Assembly (NCBI GenBank): GCA_025201765.1
Contig: MU623371.1
Span: 229,448 to 293,447, forward strand
DNA from: Daldinia sp. FL1419
Taxonomy: Eukaryota > Ascomycota > Sordariomycetes > Xylariales > Hypoxylaceae
Direction: 5' to 3'
Length of the DNA stretch: 64,000 bases
Made by a program: the position numbers and the translations under genes. The notes under the pieces were generated by a model. That model did no database searches, was not told where the DNA came from, and worked only from the letters and a program-made list of their open reading frames with translations. This document shows, piece after piece, positions 55,670-64,000 of this stretch. Within the stretch, counting starts at the first letter, position 1, and each line of letters starts with the position of its first letter.

Positions 55670-57139
55670 ATGTCTTCTACCGCTAGCGAAATGAAGATGG
55701 AGTGGAACGCGACCGACGAGCTCTCGTCAGATGACGTCCGACGAGAGGAGTACTGCTTCATGCAGTTAAAAGAGTGCCACCCCGCTATCACGCAAGAAAT
55801 ATGGCGTCGCAGGCTGGGCCTCGCTTCTGAGAAGGTACTCGAGTACCTGTTCCAGAAGAACGAACCCCCCTCCGTCAGTAATGCTTTCGTCCATTACTTG
55901 GCGTGTATGAACGCTTTGAGAAGCTTGGCCGAGAAGTTGCAGTGGGCGTTCCAGGACGAACTGCCCGAAGTCCACGCCGAGCCTTACAGCTTGGCATACG
56001 TCGATCACTGGTGCAAACGAACCTACGGGGACGAACCCGCCGAATACGACGAGGCTAAGGGAGGAGATGCCCAGGAGGGAGAGGGGGACAAGGCGCGTGT
56101 CGTTCCTCAGGGAATCGAAACCGCCGAGATCGCCGAGATCGAGTCCCTCAATTCTTACTGGGAACATGTCGCAATGGCGGCAGGGATTGAAGAAGACGTA
56201 GAGCCTTTCGCAATCACCATGCCCGTCTCGCGGGATCTCAGCAAGATCCTCGCCCCCCCGGAGGAGCTGGAGGCGCTCATGTCCCGGCTGTCAGACGAGC
56301 TGCGCGGCCTTGGAGTTGTCGTATTATGTAGAGTCGGAGATGTTATCCGCCCTACTATTCTCTTTATGCGCATCCGCGCGGGAGTAGATACCACTTCGCC
56401 ATTCGTACAGTGGGGGTTTGCGCGCTGCTGGGATACCTTGTGTATCGCTACAGGCAGGGCCGTCACGGAGAATTCTAATCTCCTACATGCTCTCAGAGAC
56501 ACATGGGCGAGGGAGCTCTCGATTCCTCATCAGACATTCATGTCTTACGCGGAGTACTTGAAAGCCTTGGAGCTTGCAAACAAAGCAGACGAGGAGAGCC
56601 GCTTGCAGGTCCCGGAGGCTAGGAAGAATTCCGGGAAGATGGCGCGCCTTTGCGCTGCTCATCATCGCGAGATGGGACGCTTGGCCGACGAGGTTTCAGC
56701 GAAGCTTCTCGAGGGAGAATTCTCCTTCCAAGAAAAGGCCGAGAAATTAGTCGCTTTCGTGGAGAAGGGAGACCCTGCGATCCCCATCAGCCGACCATCT
56801 GCTCGCGCACGGCTGGCCGAGATTAGCTCTCTTCACCTGGGCGAAGATCTCGTTCGAAGGATCGTCGGGCCCGACTCTGAGGAGTCCGCTCCGAACAAGG
56901 GCAAGCTGATCAAAAAGTTTGTCCTCGAAGGAGATGACCGCCTGCCTTACCTTACCAACGTTTTCGCTCGCCAGAACCTGGCGGAAAGCGTCTGGCCTCC
57001 GTTAGCGGAAGCTAAGAGCCCAACCGCCTTAAAGAGCTGCAAGGTCTTCTTGGCGCGGATAGAGAAGGAGGTGAAAAAGCTCCGCGTGGACAAGTCCGAG
57101 ACGGAGAAGGACGAAATCGTATCCGAGAGCGAGGAGTAG
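55670..57139 (+). CDS. Unknown subtelomeric protein (489 residues)
   Basis: Intronless, 489 residues, start MSSTASEMKMEWNATDELSSDD. No known domain seen. Composition is acidic and helical, with a conserved-looking segment IWRRRLGLASEKVLEYLFQKNEPPSV (also preserved in the remnant at 49908-50060), a region PVSRDLSKILAPPEELEALMSRL and a C-terminal charged helix (ARIEKEVKKLRVDKSETEKDE). No signal peptide or membrane segment is visible. A second, broken copy in the same window means it belongs to a repeated subtelomeric family. Confidence 0.85.
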   Translation: MSSTASEMKMEWNATDELSSDDVRREEYCFMQLKECHPAITQEIWRRRLGLASEKVLEYLFQKNEPPSVSNAFVHYLACMNALRSLAEKLQWAFQDELPEVHAEPYSLAYVDHWCKRTYGDEPAEYDEAKGGDAQEGEGDKARVVPQGIETAEIAEIESLNSYWEHVAMAAGIEEDVEPFAITMPVSRDLSKILAPPEELEALMSRLSDELRGLGVVVLCRVGDVIRPTILFMRIRAGVDTTSPFVQWGFARCWDTLCIATGRAVTENSNLLHALRDTWARELSIPHQTFMSYAEYLKALELANKADEESRLQVPEARKNSGKMARLCAAHHREMGRLADEVSAKLLEGEFSFQEKAEKLVAFVEKGDPAIPISRPSARARLAEISSLHLGEDLVRRIVGPDSEESAPNKGKLIKKFVLEGDDRLPYLTNVFARQNLAESVWPPLAEAKSPTALKSCKVFLARIEKEVKKLRVDKSETEKDEIVSESEE

Positions 57140-57619
57140 GCTGATATCGTATATACCGACGAAGAACGTCGCGGCCTCATTCCTGGACTGGAGAGTATGT
57201 CCAATACTCCTCAAAACGAGGACGGATGGTAATTTATCCCAGTCGCTCACTTTAAAGATGTTAGGTAATAATACAGTGCGTACTGTGATACTTAGGTAGC
57301 TCTACTAATACAATGAACGTTTTCGTCTACTATACCTCTCTTCGTAGTTTAACGTAGCTGGGCTCAATCGCCCATCGTATATAGTACTTAATAACCCCAA
57401 GGTGCTTATATCCCGTAGGTCTGGGATATAGAGCTAGAGGAATCGCGTCCATGAGTCTGCTTCTTACATTTCGAGTAACCGCCGGGTATTAGTAGTCAAG
57501 CACGCTTTATTATTATGTGTCAAAGGATAAGCCGTACGACTACAGGGGTCTTAACATATAACCTGCCAGCACACAACCCCGCAAATTCCCAGCCTCTTAA
57601 TCTTATATCACCCTACAAG
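57140..57619. other. Convergent spacer
   Basis: 480 bases between the 55670 and 57620 genes, which converge. Nothing recognised. Confidence 0.5.
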
Positions 57620-59056
57620 CTAAAGCCATTTTTTACAAGCCAAGGACCCCGAAAAAAAGTCGGCATGCTCCTCAGCGAACTTTAAGACTTCTTGCGCCTC
57701 AGCTAACTCCTCGCGGACGTTCTCCTGGTTGCGCTCTATTTTCCGTAGCTCGTCAAACCCCTCGTCGAGATCTCGCTTGAGCCGTGCGGCTTTTGCTGCG
57801 CTCTCTTCGAGGCTGGCATGGTCTACGGCTTCTAGCTCTTGCCTAGCATCCGACAGCCTCCTCAGGTGCGGGATGGTATGGAACATGTTCTCCTCGTACC
57901 AGGGCTTAGCCTTCCACTCGTGAGTGCGACTGGCTTCAAATACCCTGTAGCTAGGCGGGCTTTTTTCCGACTTGGTCCCCGGGGACTTGACGTTTAAGCC
58001 ACCCACGGATATGAGCGAGCCGGATAGAACTGTCAGAAGTATCTCTGCCATATTTATGTGCTTGACTTTCCACGCCTTGCACGCGGGCAGGATCGTATCC
58101 TCGGCTTCTATGCCGGCGTACTTGAGACACGAGACCAATAGGCCCCAGGTCTTCGCGCTGTTGCTAAGGCTCGAGATCAGGCGGTGGTTCTGCGTACGAC
58201 ACATGATGTCGTCCGAGTTGCCGACCATACAAACGCTCTGCCTGCACGGCTCATTCCTGTCTACGCCGGCAATATTGCGCTTGCGTAGCATCGAGATCAT
58301 ATGGTTTACGGATTGAGACTTGTTCGCCTTACCCGAACCAGAAAATCTCGGCTGTGCCCACCAATCAGGAACATCGACAGCACTGCTCTCGACATTAGAG
58401 TCTTGAGACGTGCTGCCGCCCCCGCCGGAATCGCTGGGCATGCCAAAGGCCCCGGGAGCGCCAGGAACACCGGGGGTGCCGTTTGATAGCCACCCCCTTT
58501 TCCGATACGCCATGTCGATATCGTACGCAGTCTGGAGACACTGCCTCTCTTGTGCAGACATGTCATCGAAACTGTAGTCCGAGTCGTCGGACCCGTATCT
58601 GGAAAATACGTCGATAGCCTCTCCGTAGGTTTGGAGGAGGCTTATTATCTGGTTGTTCTCGTTGATGGACCAAGAACAACCGTTACGCCCGATGATAGAG
58701 AGGGTGGCTACGTAGGCACCTGGCCCTTCGCTATCGTACCAGAGGTTACGGTTTTCCGAATCCCTCTCCCAGAACTCGTGGGCGACCATCCGCATGACGA
58801 TCGAGCGGAGTACGGGCCGAGGGATCGAGTGTAGGAGAAGGCTCATCTGATTTCCTTCATCCTCTCGGAGCACCTTGATAATGCCCCGAGCGTCAACCAC
58901 GTCCTGATTGCCGAGCTCCTCCCCCATCTCTACGATGGTGGCATACAGCTCATCATACCTACAGCCCTGGTCAATCTGGCCCACAAGCTTGGCTTGCAGG
59001 GCCGACATGCAGGGAGTAGCAACGGAAGAGACCGGCGGGAACCTCGTAGCATCCAT
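57620..59056 (-). CDS. Unknown subtelomeric protein with C-terminal coiled coil
   Basis: Intronless, 478 residues, start MDATRFPPVSSVATP. No known family. Layout: a helical N-terminal part with SIPRPVLRSIVMRMVAHEFWERD, an acidic region (YGSDDSDYSFDDMS), a Gly/Pro-rich collagen-like linker (GTPGVPGAPGAFG then SDSGGGGS) at about 195-220, a Cys-containing central domain (VDRNEPCRQSVCMVGNSDDIMC; MISMLRKRNI), and a predicted coiled coil at the end (residues about 395-465, ARLKRDLDEGFDELRKIERNQENVREELAEAQEV). The linker between two ordered halves suggests a two-domain, possibly self-assembling protein; this is inference only. Confidence 0.83.
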   Translation of the reverse strand: MDATRFPPVSSVATPCMSALQAKLVGQIDQGCRYDELYATIVEMGEELGNQDVVDARGIIKVLREDEGNQMSLLLHSIPRPVLRSIVMRMVAHEFWERDSENRNLWYDSEGPGAYVATLSIIGRNGCSWSINENNQIISLLQTYGEAIDVFSRYGSDDSDYSFDDMSAQERQCLQTAYDIDMAYRKRGWLSNGTPGVPGAPGAFGMPSDSGGGGSTSQDSNVESSAVDVPDWWAQPRFSGSGKANKSQSVNHMISMLRKRNIAGVDRNEPCRQSVCMVGNSDDIMCRTQNHRLISSLSNSAKTWGLLVSCLKYAGIEAEDTILPACKAWKVKHINMAEILLTVLSGSLISVGGLNVKSPGTKSEKSPPSYRVFEASRTHEWKAKPWYEENMFHTIPHLRRLSDARQELEAVDHASLEESAAKAARLKRDLDEGFDELRKIERNQENVREELAEAQEVLKFAEEHADFFSGSLACKKWL

Positions 59057-59503
59057 ACCTGCGCCTTTGAAACGGAATCCGTATAGATGATCGTTCTAGT
59101 CAAGGGCGGTATTTAGGATAGGGCGGTACGCGGTAGTATGGAGTAGTAGTCGACATATTCAAAATGAGATCTAAAATTTGATTAACCCCGCCCCAAATGG
59201 CTCGCACTTTCCAAGATGGATGATCTACTTGAAGGGAAGTTGCGCTAATATGGAATATGGCATATGGCTCTTTCCAAGAAGAAGATTCAGGGGTCACGCT
59301 ATTCCGTATTAGGTCATCGGCATAAGTATCCTGTGGATCGTAGTTTCCATACATGATATACGAAGACATATGCCGTACCATGCAGGGCTAAAAGTTGACT
59401 TGGCTGCAGCTTTTAGCGTAGTCTTATCTCACCAACTTCAACTTCCTCGTTACTGTTGAGAATCTGTGTACGTCTGTATACGTCTCTGTACGACATCATC
59501 ATC
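59057..59503. other. Divergent spacer
   Basis: About 450 bases between divergently transcribed unknown genes (57620-59056 minus, 59504 plus). No feature recognised. Confidence 0.5.
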
Positions 59504-61075
59504 ATGTCTGAACTGTTTAACGAGCTTGAGGAGTCCATCCGCGCCACCTTGGACGCCGTGTCGATGCTTCGTGAGGTCATACTCGACCCGGACGAAGATC
59601 ATTCATGCGAGGCGCTACAGCAGGAACTCCGGCTAACTCGCGTATTGACTGCCGAGGCGCAGACCTTCCACGACAAGCTGAGTGCTAACTTCGAGGCTCT
59701 TGCCGGAGACTGTGCTGCAAAGGACCAAGAGGTTCTGGCCACGCGGCAAGAGCTCGATGGCCAACGAAGGCAACTGGAAGAAGGCCTCGCGGCACTCGAA
59801 ACCCGGAAGCAGGAGTTTGAGAATGATAGCAAGCTCCAGCAGAAAGGTTTAGATGAAGCCCGTGCCGACCTCGAGCGATCGAGAGCCGAACTGGAAGAGG
59901 GCCGCGCCGAACTTGAGAACTACGAAGTCGAGGTGGCCCGAGATAGCGAGGGCCTTGCAGCCTCGAGGCAAAGTCTATTCGAGGCCTTGGAGGCCGAGAA
60001 GCAGAAGCTAAACGAGGATCGCGACGATATCAGATCCCAGCGCAAGATACTGGACGAGGATCGAAACGCTCATAGAGACCAAGTCCAGGAGCTGCGTGAG
60101 GATCGCGTTAAGCTCAACGAGGAGCTGGACGCATATCGCGACGATATCGCATCTCAACGCGGGCTTCTGGACGAGGAACGCAAGCTTCTAGATGAGGATC
60201 GCAAAATTCATAGAGGCCAGGTCCAGGAGCTCGGTGAGGATATCGAAGCTCTCAAGGCCCTGAGCGTCGGTCTCCGCATGGATTTAGCGGCTCTAGAGAC
60301 GCAACGTGCAGAGCTAGACAAGGCGAAGAACGCCTTGGCAATGCGTGAATCACAATTGCTCCAGGATCGTAATGATCTAGAGCGTCAGAAGCTGGACTTC
60401 GACATAGAGAAGAAGAACCTCTCCGACGACCGTACCGTACTCGGTGGGCAAGCGGTTGCCGACGCCGTTGCCGTTGTTAGCAAAGAGATTGGTGAAAACA
60501 TCCAGACTTTGCAGTCTGGGTTGTTGGCCGAGAAAGATCTCGAGATTTCAACTTGCGCGGATAAGATGCGACGTCAGGAAGATGAGATACAAACTCTCAG
60601 TTCCGAGGTCGAGGAGTTAGAAGATGAGCTTGCGCGGGCTGCGGACAGGCGCGAGGATCTTATGGACAGGATTGAAGACCTGGAAGACCTACTCGCCCGC
60701 TCCGGCCCCGTCCGTTGTAGCGCGGACGCGGACGCCAAGTGGCAGCACGTTAGCGATGACATCGCCATGTTCTTGTCTCGCTTTCGGCCGAGCATAGAGG
60801 AGGGATGCGCTATAGAGCTCGTCGACGTAGTCTTGCGCATACTCCCCTATAGCTGGCCTGGTCCTGATAACGAGAACATAGAAGGCTTCCTCGACAGAGC
60901 CGAAAGCGCGACATGGTACTGCTTCGAGCAGGTTCTCGAGTACGGCGCCGGCTACCCGGGGAGTGTAATACGAGAAGCAGAGCCGTGCGACAGACACGAT
61001 ACTAGCCCCTGCTTACAGATGAAGCTCGTGGATGATGACGGCGAAAAGTTTGTCGTTTTTAGGAAGGGCGAGTAA
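59504..61075 (+). CDS. Unknown coiled-coil protein
   Basis: Intronless, 523 residues from MSELFNELEESI (an in-frame ATG at 59456 would add 16 residues; the remnant at 49703 starts at the same MSG/MSE point). About residues 30-395 are an almost unbroken coiled coil rich in Glu, Leu, Arg and Asp, with an internal near-repeat of roughly 33 residues (LDEDRNAHRDQVQELREDR; LDEDRKIHRGQVQELGEDI). The last 120 residues are globular with several cysteines (ATWYCFEQVLEYGAGYPG; DRHDTSPCLQMKLVDDDG) and could be a binding head. No membrane segment. It could be a structural or tethering protein of the cassette. Confidence 0.85.
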   Translation: MSELFNELEESIRATLDAVSMLREVILDPDEDHSCEALQQELRLTRVLTAEAQTFHDKLSANFEALAGDCAAKDQEVLATRQELDGQRRQLEEGLAALETRKQEFENDSKLQQKGLDEARADLERSRAELEEGRAELENYEVEVARDSEGLAASRQSLFEALEAEKQKLNEDRDDIRSQRKILDEDRNAHRDQVQELREDRVKLNEELDAYRDDIASQRGLLDEERKLLDEDRKIHRGQVQELGEDIEALKALSVGLRMDLAALETQRAELDKAKNALAMRESQLLQDRNDLERQKLDFDIEKKNLSDDRTVLGGQAVADAVAVVSKEIGENIQTLQSGLLAEKDLEISTCADKMRRQEDEIQTLSSEVEELEDELARAADRREDLMDRIEDLEDLLARSGPVRCSADADAKWQHVSDDIAMFLSRFRPSIEEGCAIELVDVVLRILPYSWPGPDNENIEGFLDRAESATWYCFEQVLEYGAGYPGSVIREAEPCDRHDTSPCLQMKLVDDDGEKFVVFRKGE

Positions 61076-61367
61076 GGGTTTTCAGAGTAACATATAGCTG
61101 TTCATTAAAGGGTTAGTGTTAGGGGACCCGTGGGCAGGAAGCAATATGGAGATATATGAAAAGCACTTTGCGTCCTCGAAGAAACTAATGCTATAGATAT
61201 ATCAGTTGGCGAACCCTATAGATATCTTAGAAAGAGTGCTGTAGTCTATTATTTGCCAAAAGATATAAAAATGCTTAGTCTATCTCCTAAGCAAGGTGCT
61301 GCTAACTGTTTGGAGTCGACTAGGAGTGCGTCTATATCTCCTAGGTAGATTTCGTCAATTTCTATAA

Positions 61368-61465
61368 TGAAATAGGACGCATGTATGAGGTAAGTTACTT
61401 GTGGCATATCTACGATATAAAGGTCACGGATGTGGGGCGTATCATATCCCTATATTACCAGCCAC
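61368..61465 (+). repeat. Direct repeat, right copy (pairs with 51947-52074)
   Basis: Same orientation as the left copy; lacks about 29 bases of its middle and 2 bases of the TATATAAA stretch. It begins 292 bases after the coiled-coil gene ends and closes the block of unknown genes on the telomere side. Confidence 0.88.
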
Positions 61466-61484
61466 ATATTCTAATATAGGTAAG

Positions 61485-61676
61485 TTGCCCTAAGGCGCAA
61501 GAGTTTATTTCGCACCTAGATTCAGGGCGCAACAATACACCCTCATTTTAGCCGTACCAAATCCTTCTGCGCCCCGAGATTTTTATAAAGGCGCACCAAC
61601 TAACTGCGCACCCAAATACGAGGGCGCAGCATCGAGTCCTGGATTTAGTCGCAAATTTATACCCTGCGCCCTTAAG
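61485..61676 (+). repeat. GGCGCAA-rich subtelomeric repeat, copy 1
   Basis: About 190 bases, matched by copy 2 at 61820-62010. Shared blocks include TAAGGCGCAA, ATTCAGGGCGCAACAATA, GCGCCC-GAG, TAAAGGCGCACCA-CTAACT, and GAGGGCGCA. Each copy also has internal sub-repeats of AGGGCGCA. No coding potential is evident. Confidence 0.85.
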
Positions 61677-61819
61677 GTACCTAGGCCAAGGGTTAGCAGC
61701 ATTACAACGTTTCTGATGGTTGCAAAGCCCTTATTATGTATCTGAAGGCTCGAGGCGGTTGCGAGGTCATAATACACTAATTGGCCTTCGGCCGTCAAAT
61801 ACCATCAATTCCCTATAAA

Positions 61820-62010
61820 TTGCCTTAAGGCGCAAAAGCTTTTTATACACTTAAATTCAGGGCGCAACAATAAGCCTCCATTTTGGCAGTATAAACCTCC
61901 CGTGCGCCCTGAGGTTTTTTGTAAAGGCGCACCAGCTAACTACACACCCAAATTCGAGGGCGCAATGCTAAGCCCTCATTTTAGCAGGGCATATATACCT
62001 CGCGCCTCCA
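61820..62010 (+). repeat. GGCGCAA-rich subtelomeric repeat, copy 2
   Basis: Direct repeat of copy 1, offset by about 335 bases, with numerous substitutions. The 140-base stretch between copies is unique. It may be a dispersed subtelomeric element. Confidence 0.85.
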
Positions 62011-62142
62011 CGATATAAGGAGGGCAAGAATACCTCTATGCCAAGGATCACCAGCATCACGACGCTCACGACATTCTCGACGTCCCTTAATAGATGCTAC
62101 CGAGCCCCGAAAGCTATTTGAGACGCATCCAGGCTATTACAG

Positions 62143-62654
62143 GCGCGCGGCGATTTCGACGAAAGGGACATCGTAGCTAGCCGTGGCGGCTATATCCAAT
62201 ATCGGGGCGATGGTGAGGCCCTTCGAACCGGCCGACTGGCGAAGGCCTGGATGGACCACGAGAAGTTTGACCCGGGTAAGTATTATATGCTTCCTTCCAT
62301 ATGGTGCCCAATCGCCGCGTCCAGAAGCAAAGAGTGCGGGACAAGGTTGCTAAAATTGGACTTGAGAACATCCCAGAGTTGAAAGGCGTGGCTGAGGCAA
62401 TTCAGCTTCAGCGAGACAGGGAGCGGTACCTAGAGCTGATGGGGCGGAAGGAACAGTCCCAGCCCCGACCGTACATCCAGCCCTGGGAAGAGGCGTACGA
62501 AATGAGACAACGCACAGCGCAGCAGGAACAGCAGGAACATCCCGGCAAACCTCCCGTCGCGGTACAAGGGCTTGGGCCGGATGGCGTACGAAGGTACAAG
62601 GTATACAGATCTGAATATTCTAGAGACGTGCAAACGAAGTGGTTACTCTTCTAG
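62143..62654 (+). pseudogene. Two-exon gene fragment, unknown function
   Basis: A segment after a good acceptor (TATTACAG) reads ARGDFDERDIVASRGG...GRLAKAWMDHEKFDP to a GTAAGT donor at 62276. A 59-nt intron ending at 62334 then joins in phase to VRDKVAKIGLENIPELKGVAEAIQLQRDRERYLELMG, ending QTKWLLF. Together about 150 residues of real-looking, charged protein with no ATG, so the 5' end is missing. The 62301 start seen in the raw frame is within the proposed intron. No family recognised. Probably a subtelomeric gene remnant. Confidence 0.4.
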
Positions 62655-63905
62655 GCTTGGCTGATGAGTTTGATGGTGACGAACTTGGTGGGCACGTCTT
62701 ATACGGGACGGTATATGGCATATGGATCTAGGTATGGCGGGGCTAGAAGGTAGGGCTAGATGCATCGGTATGAGTCTCTACCGCTTCTACAGCATCACTG
62801 CTAGGTATGAATAGCCTCGTAGAAGCCTGCCCATATTGTAACATTCACTAAACTTGAGTAAGAGGTCCCAACAGAAGGCTATATAGATAGTGAGAGTTCT
62901 ATAAGACCCAAAGGTGCTCGTACAAGTATGGAGAGTCTAGAAAAGCATAGAGCATTGTTTCACTTCCCATCATTGTGCCCCGCAACGTGAATGGTCATCC
63001 AAGCTCGTGGTGCTCGACCACACATCGGGACTACCCTAATAAAGTTCGAAGGGCCCATATGCCCCTAGGGAGATCGATCATACCGTACTGTACAAGCTGC
63101 GTTGGTCGCGAACAGCCCCAACTCGTAGGTTTCAGGATGATACCATAGCCAGCAGCACGTTTACGGCACCTTTGGGTTAGCATCAGCTCCATCCAGGTTA
63201 TAAGGGCGTTTGAGGATCTGAAGAGTGCCCCTGAAGCCGCTGAAGAGGCTGACAAGCGAGTGATCCATCTTGGATTTCGAATGGGCGTTCGGGGTTGGAT
63301 ATCTCGCATATCTGAAGCCATACATTCAAGCCGTTCCTGTCGGTTTTGCCCCTTGTTCCCTACGAGAACCGAATCCGACTTACGAGCATGAAAGCCGCCT
63401 CTTGACCCTCTCCTACACGTCCTGGGATAAGCACAGTGAGGCCTAGAGGGCGTCAAGGCCGCTGGAACAGGATTATCCATCCCCGACAACCTGACACAAC
63501 CCTAACGACCCAGCGAGACCTAACGAATACGGCCAAGTCAGCCTTGAACCCAAGCCGGACACGCCCATCACATCTAAAGCTCTCCCCCGAGGACCATCAT
63601 GCACAAGACACATCCTGAATGTCATACGACGTAGGACTCATGCTCTAAAATCACTGCGCGTACCCCTATGCCGGCCACACATTCCAGGAGGCCCAGATGG
63701 CACTCCGAGATCCTGTGGGTCCTAATCCTCAACCCTGGACCCTTCAGTAGTCCTATACGGAATCGTAGACATATCTACGAGTGTCTAACGATACATACGA
63801 CTCATACATGTCCACCTACGTACCATAGGAGCCTCACAGATCAATTCGGCACATCCCTATCACCCTATGATGGCCCTTCAACCACCCCCTGCCCCAAAAC
63901 GACCA
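62655..63905. other. Subtelomeric spacer
   Basis: 1.25 kb with no supported gene. The stretch 63151-63300 translates on plus as AARLRHLWVSISSIQ...KRVIHLGFRMGV without a stop, perhaps a decayed coding remnant. A minus-strand frame (63031-63489) has atypical composition. No tandem subtelomeric satellite is present before the telomere. Confidence 0.5.
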
Positions 63906-64000
63906 TAGGGTTAGGGTTAGGGTTAGGGTTAGGGTTAGGGTTAGGGTTAGGGTTAGGGTTAGGGTTAGGGTTAGGGTTAGGGTTAGGGTTAGGGTTAGGG
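63906..64000 (+). repeat. Telomere, (TTAGGG)15
   Basis: Fifteen perfect TTAGGG units (63911-64000) preceded by a partial TAGGG. The G-rich strand runs 5' to 3' towards the window end, as at a right chromosome terminus. The array is cut by the end of the sequence, so its real length is unknown. Confidence 0.99.

Noticed and set aside
57620..59056. Collagen-like stretch as evidence of an animal-type collagen or viral fibre gene
   Set aside because: Only about 25 residues of Gly/Pro-rich linker; no other support.
63031..63489. Minus-strand ORF of 152 codons next to the telomere
   Set aside because: Arg/Ser/Cys-rich composition typical of antisense frames; no recognised family.

Overview
The window is nuclear DNA of a filamentous ascomycete (Pezizomycotina, most likely Sordariomycetes). 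The main evidence is: short 48-108 nt GT-AG introns that restore conserved reading frames, a HET-domain gene, an Opi1/CCG-8 type regulator, a class III chitin synthase, and a right end made of 15 perfect TTAGGG units. It is therefore the last 64 kb of a chromosome arm, read towards the right telomere. No rRNA gene, convincing functional tRNA or CRISPR array was seen.

Region 1 (about 1-47 kb) is ordinary, gene-sparse chromosomal DNA. Housekeeping genes whose exons I could join by hand are: AP-1 mu subunit (2328-3832, -), Opi1-domain regulator (7135-9089, +), Gtr1 Rag GTPase (15573-16792, +), Shp1/p47 UBX protein (19097-20495, -), MIM1/TOM13 (21399-21841, +), OXA1 (22471-24078, +), a DUF1688/Urc4 protein (24886-26824, -) and class III chitin synthase (42460-45393, +). 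Mixed among them are typical accessory fungal genes: HET (80-1795, -), GNAT acetyltransferase (11276-11896, -), secreted berberine-bridge-type oxidase (12776-14819, +), secreted HNH-like nuclease (18032-18803, +), dynamin-like GTPase (31055-33321, -), F-box/ankyrin protein (35288-38167, +), BTB protein (38852-39874, -) and an alpha/beta hydrolase (46177-47052, -). Long spacers of 2-4 kb hold a MITE-like element (28474-28732), microsatellites and a recurrent palindromic TAGGTACCTA motif.

Region 2 (about 49-61.5 kb) is different. It has five long intronless genes of no recognisable family: a zinc-knuckle protein, a protein with an in-frame TAG before an Arg/Asp-rich tail, two unknown proteins and a coiled-coil protein. 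A truncated P-loop NTPase lies among them. The block from 52 to 61.4 kb is bounded by two direct copies of a roughly 100-130 bp sequence. Next to it, at 49.37-50.06 kb, is a decayed mosaic of the 5' ends of three of these same genes. I regard this as the most unusual part of the window: a candidate mobile or recombining subtelomeric cassette of unknown function.

Region 3 (61.5 kb to the end) is subtelomere: a duplicated GGCGCAA-rich repeat, a probable two-exon gene fragment, a spacer without clear genes, and the telomere.

Gene functions come from reading motifs and exon continuity; no database search was possible. Functional links are visible only locally: MIM1 and OXA1, two mitochondrial membrane-insertion factors, sit in tandem, and the region 2 genes share layout and a common decayed copy.
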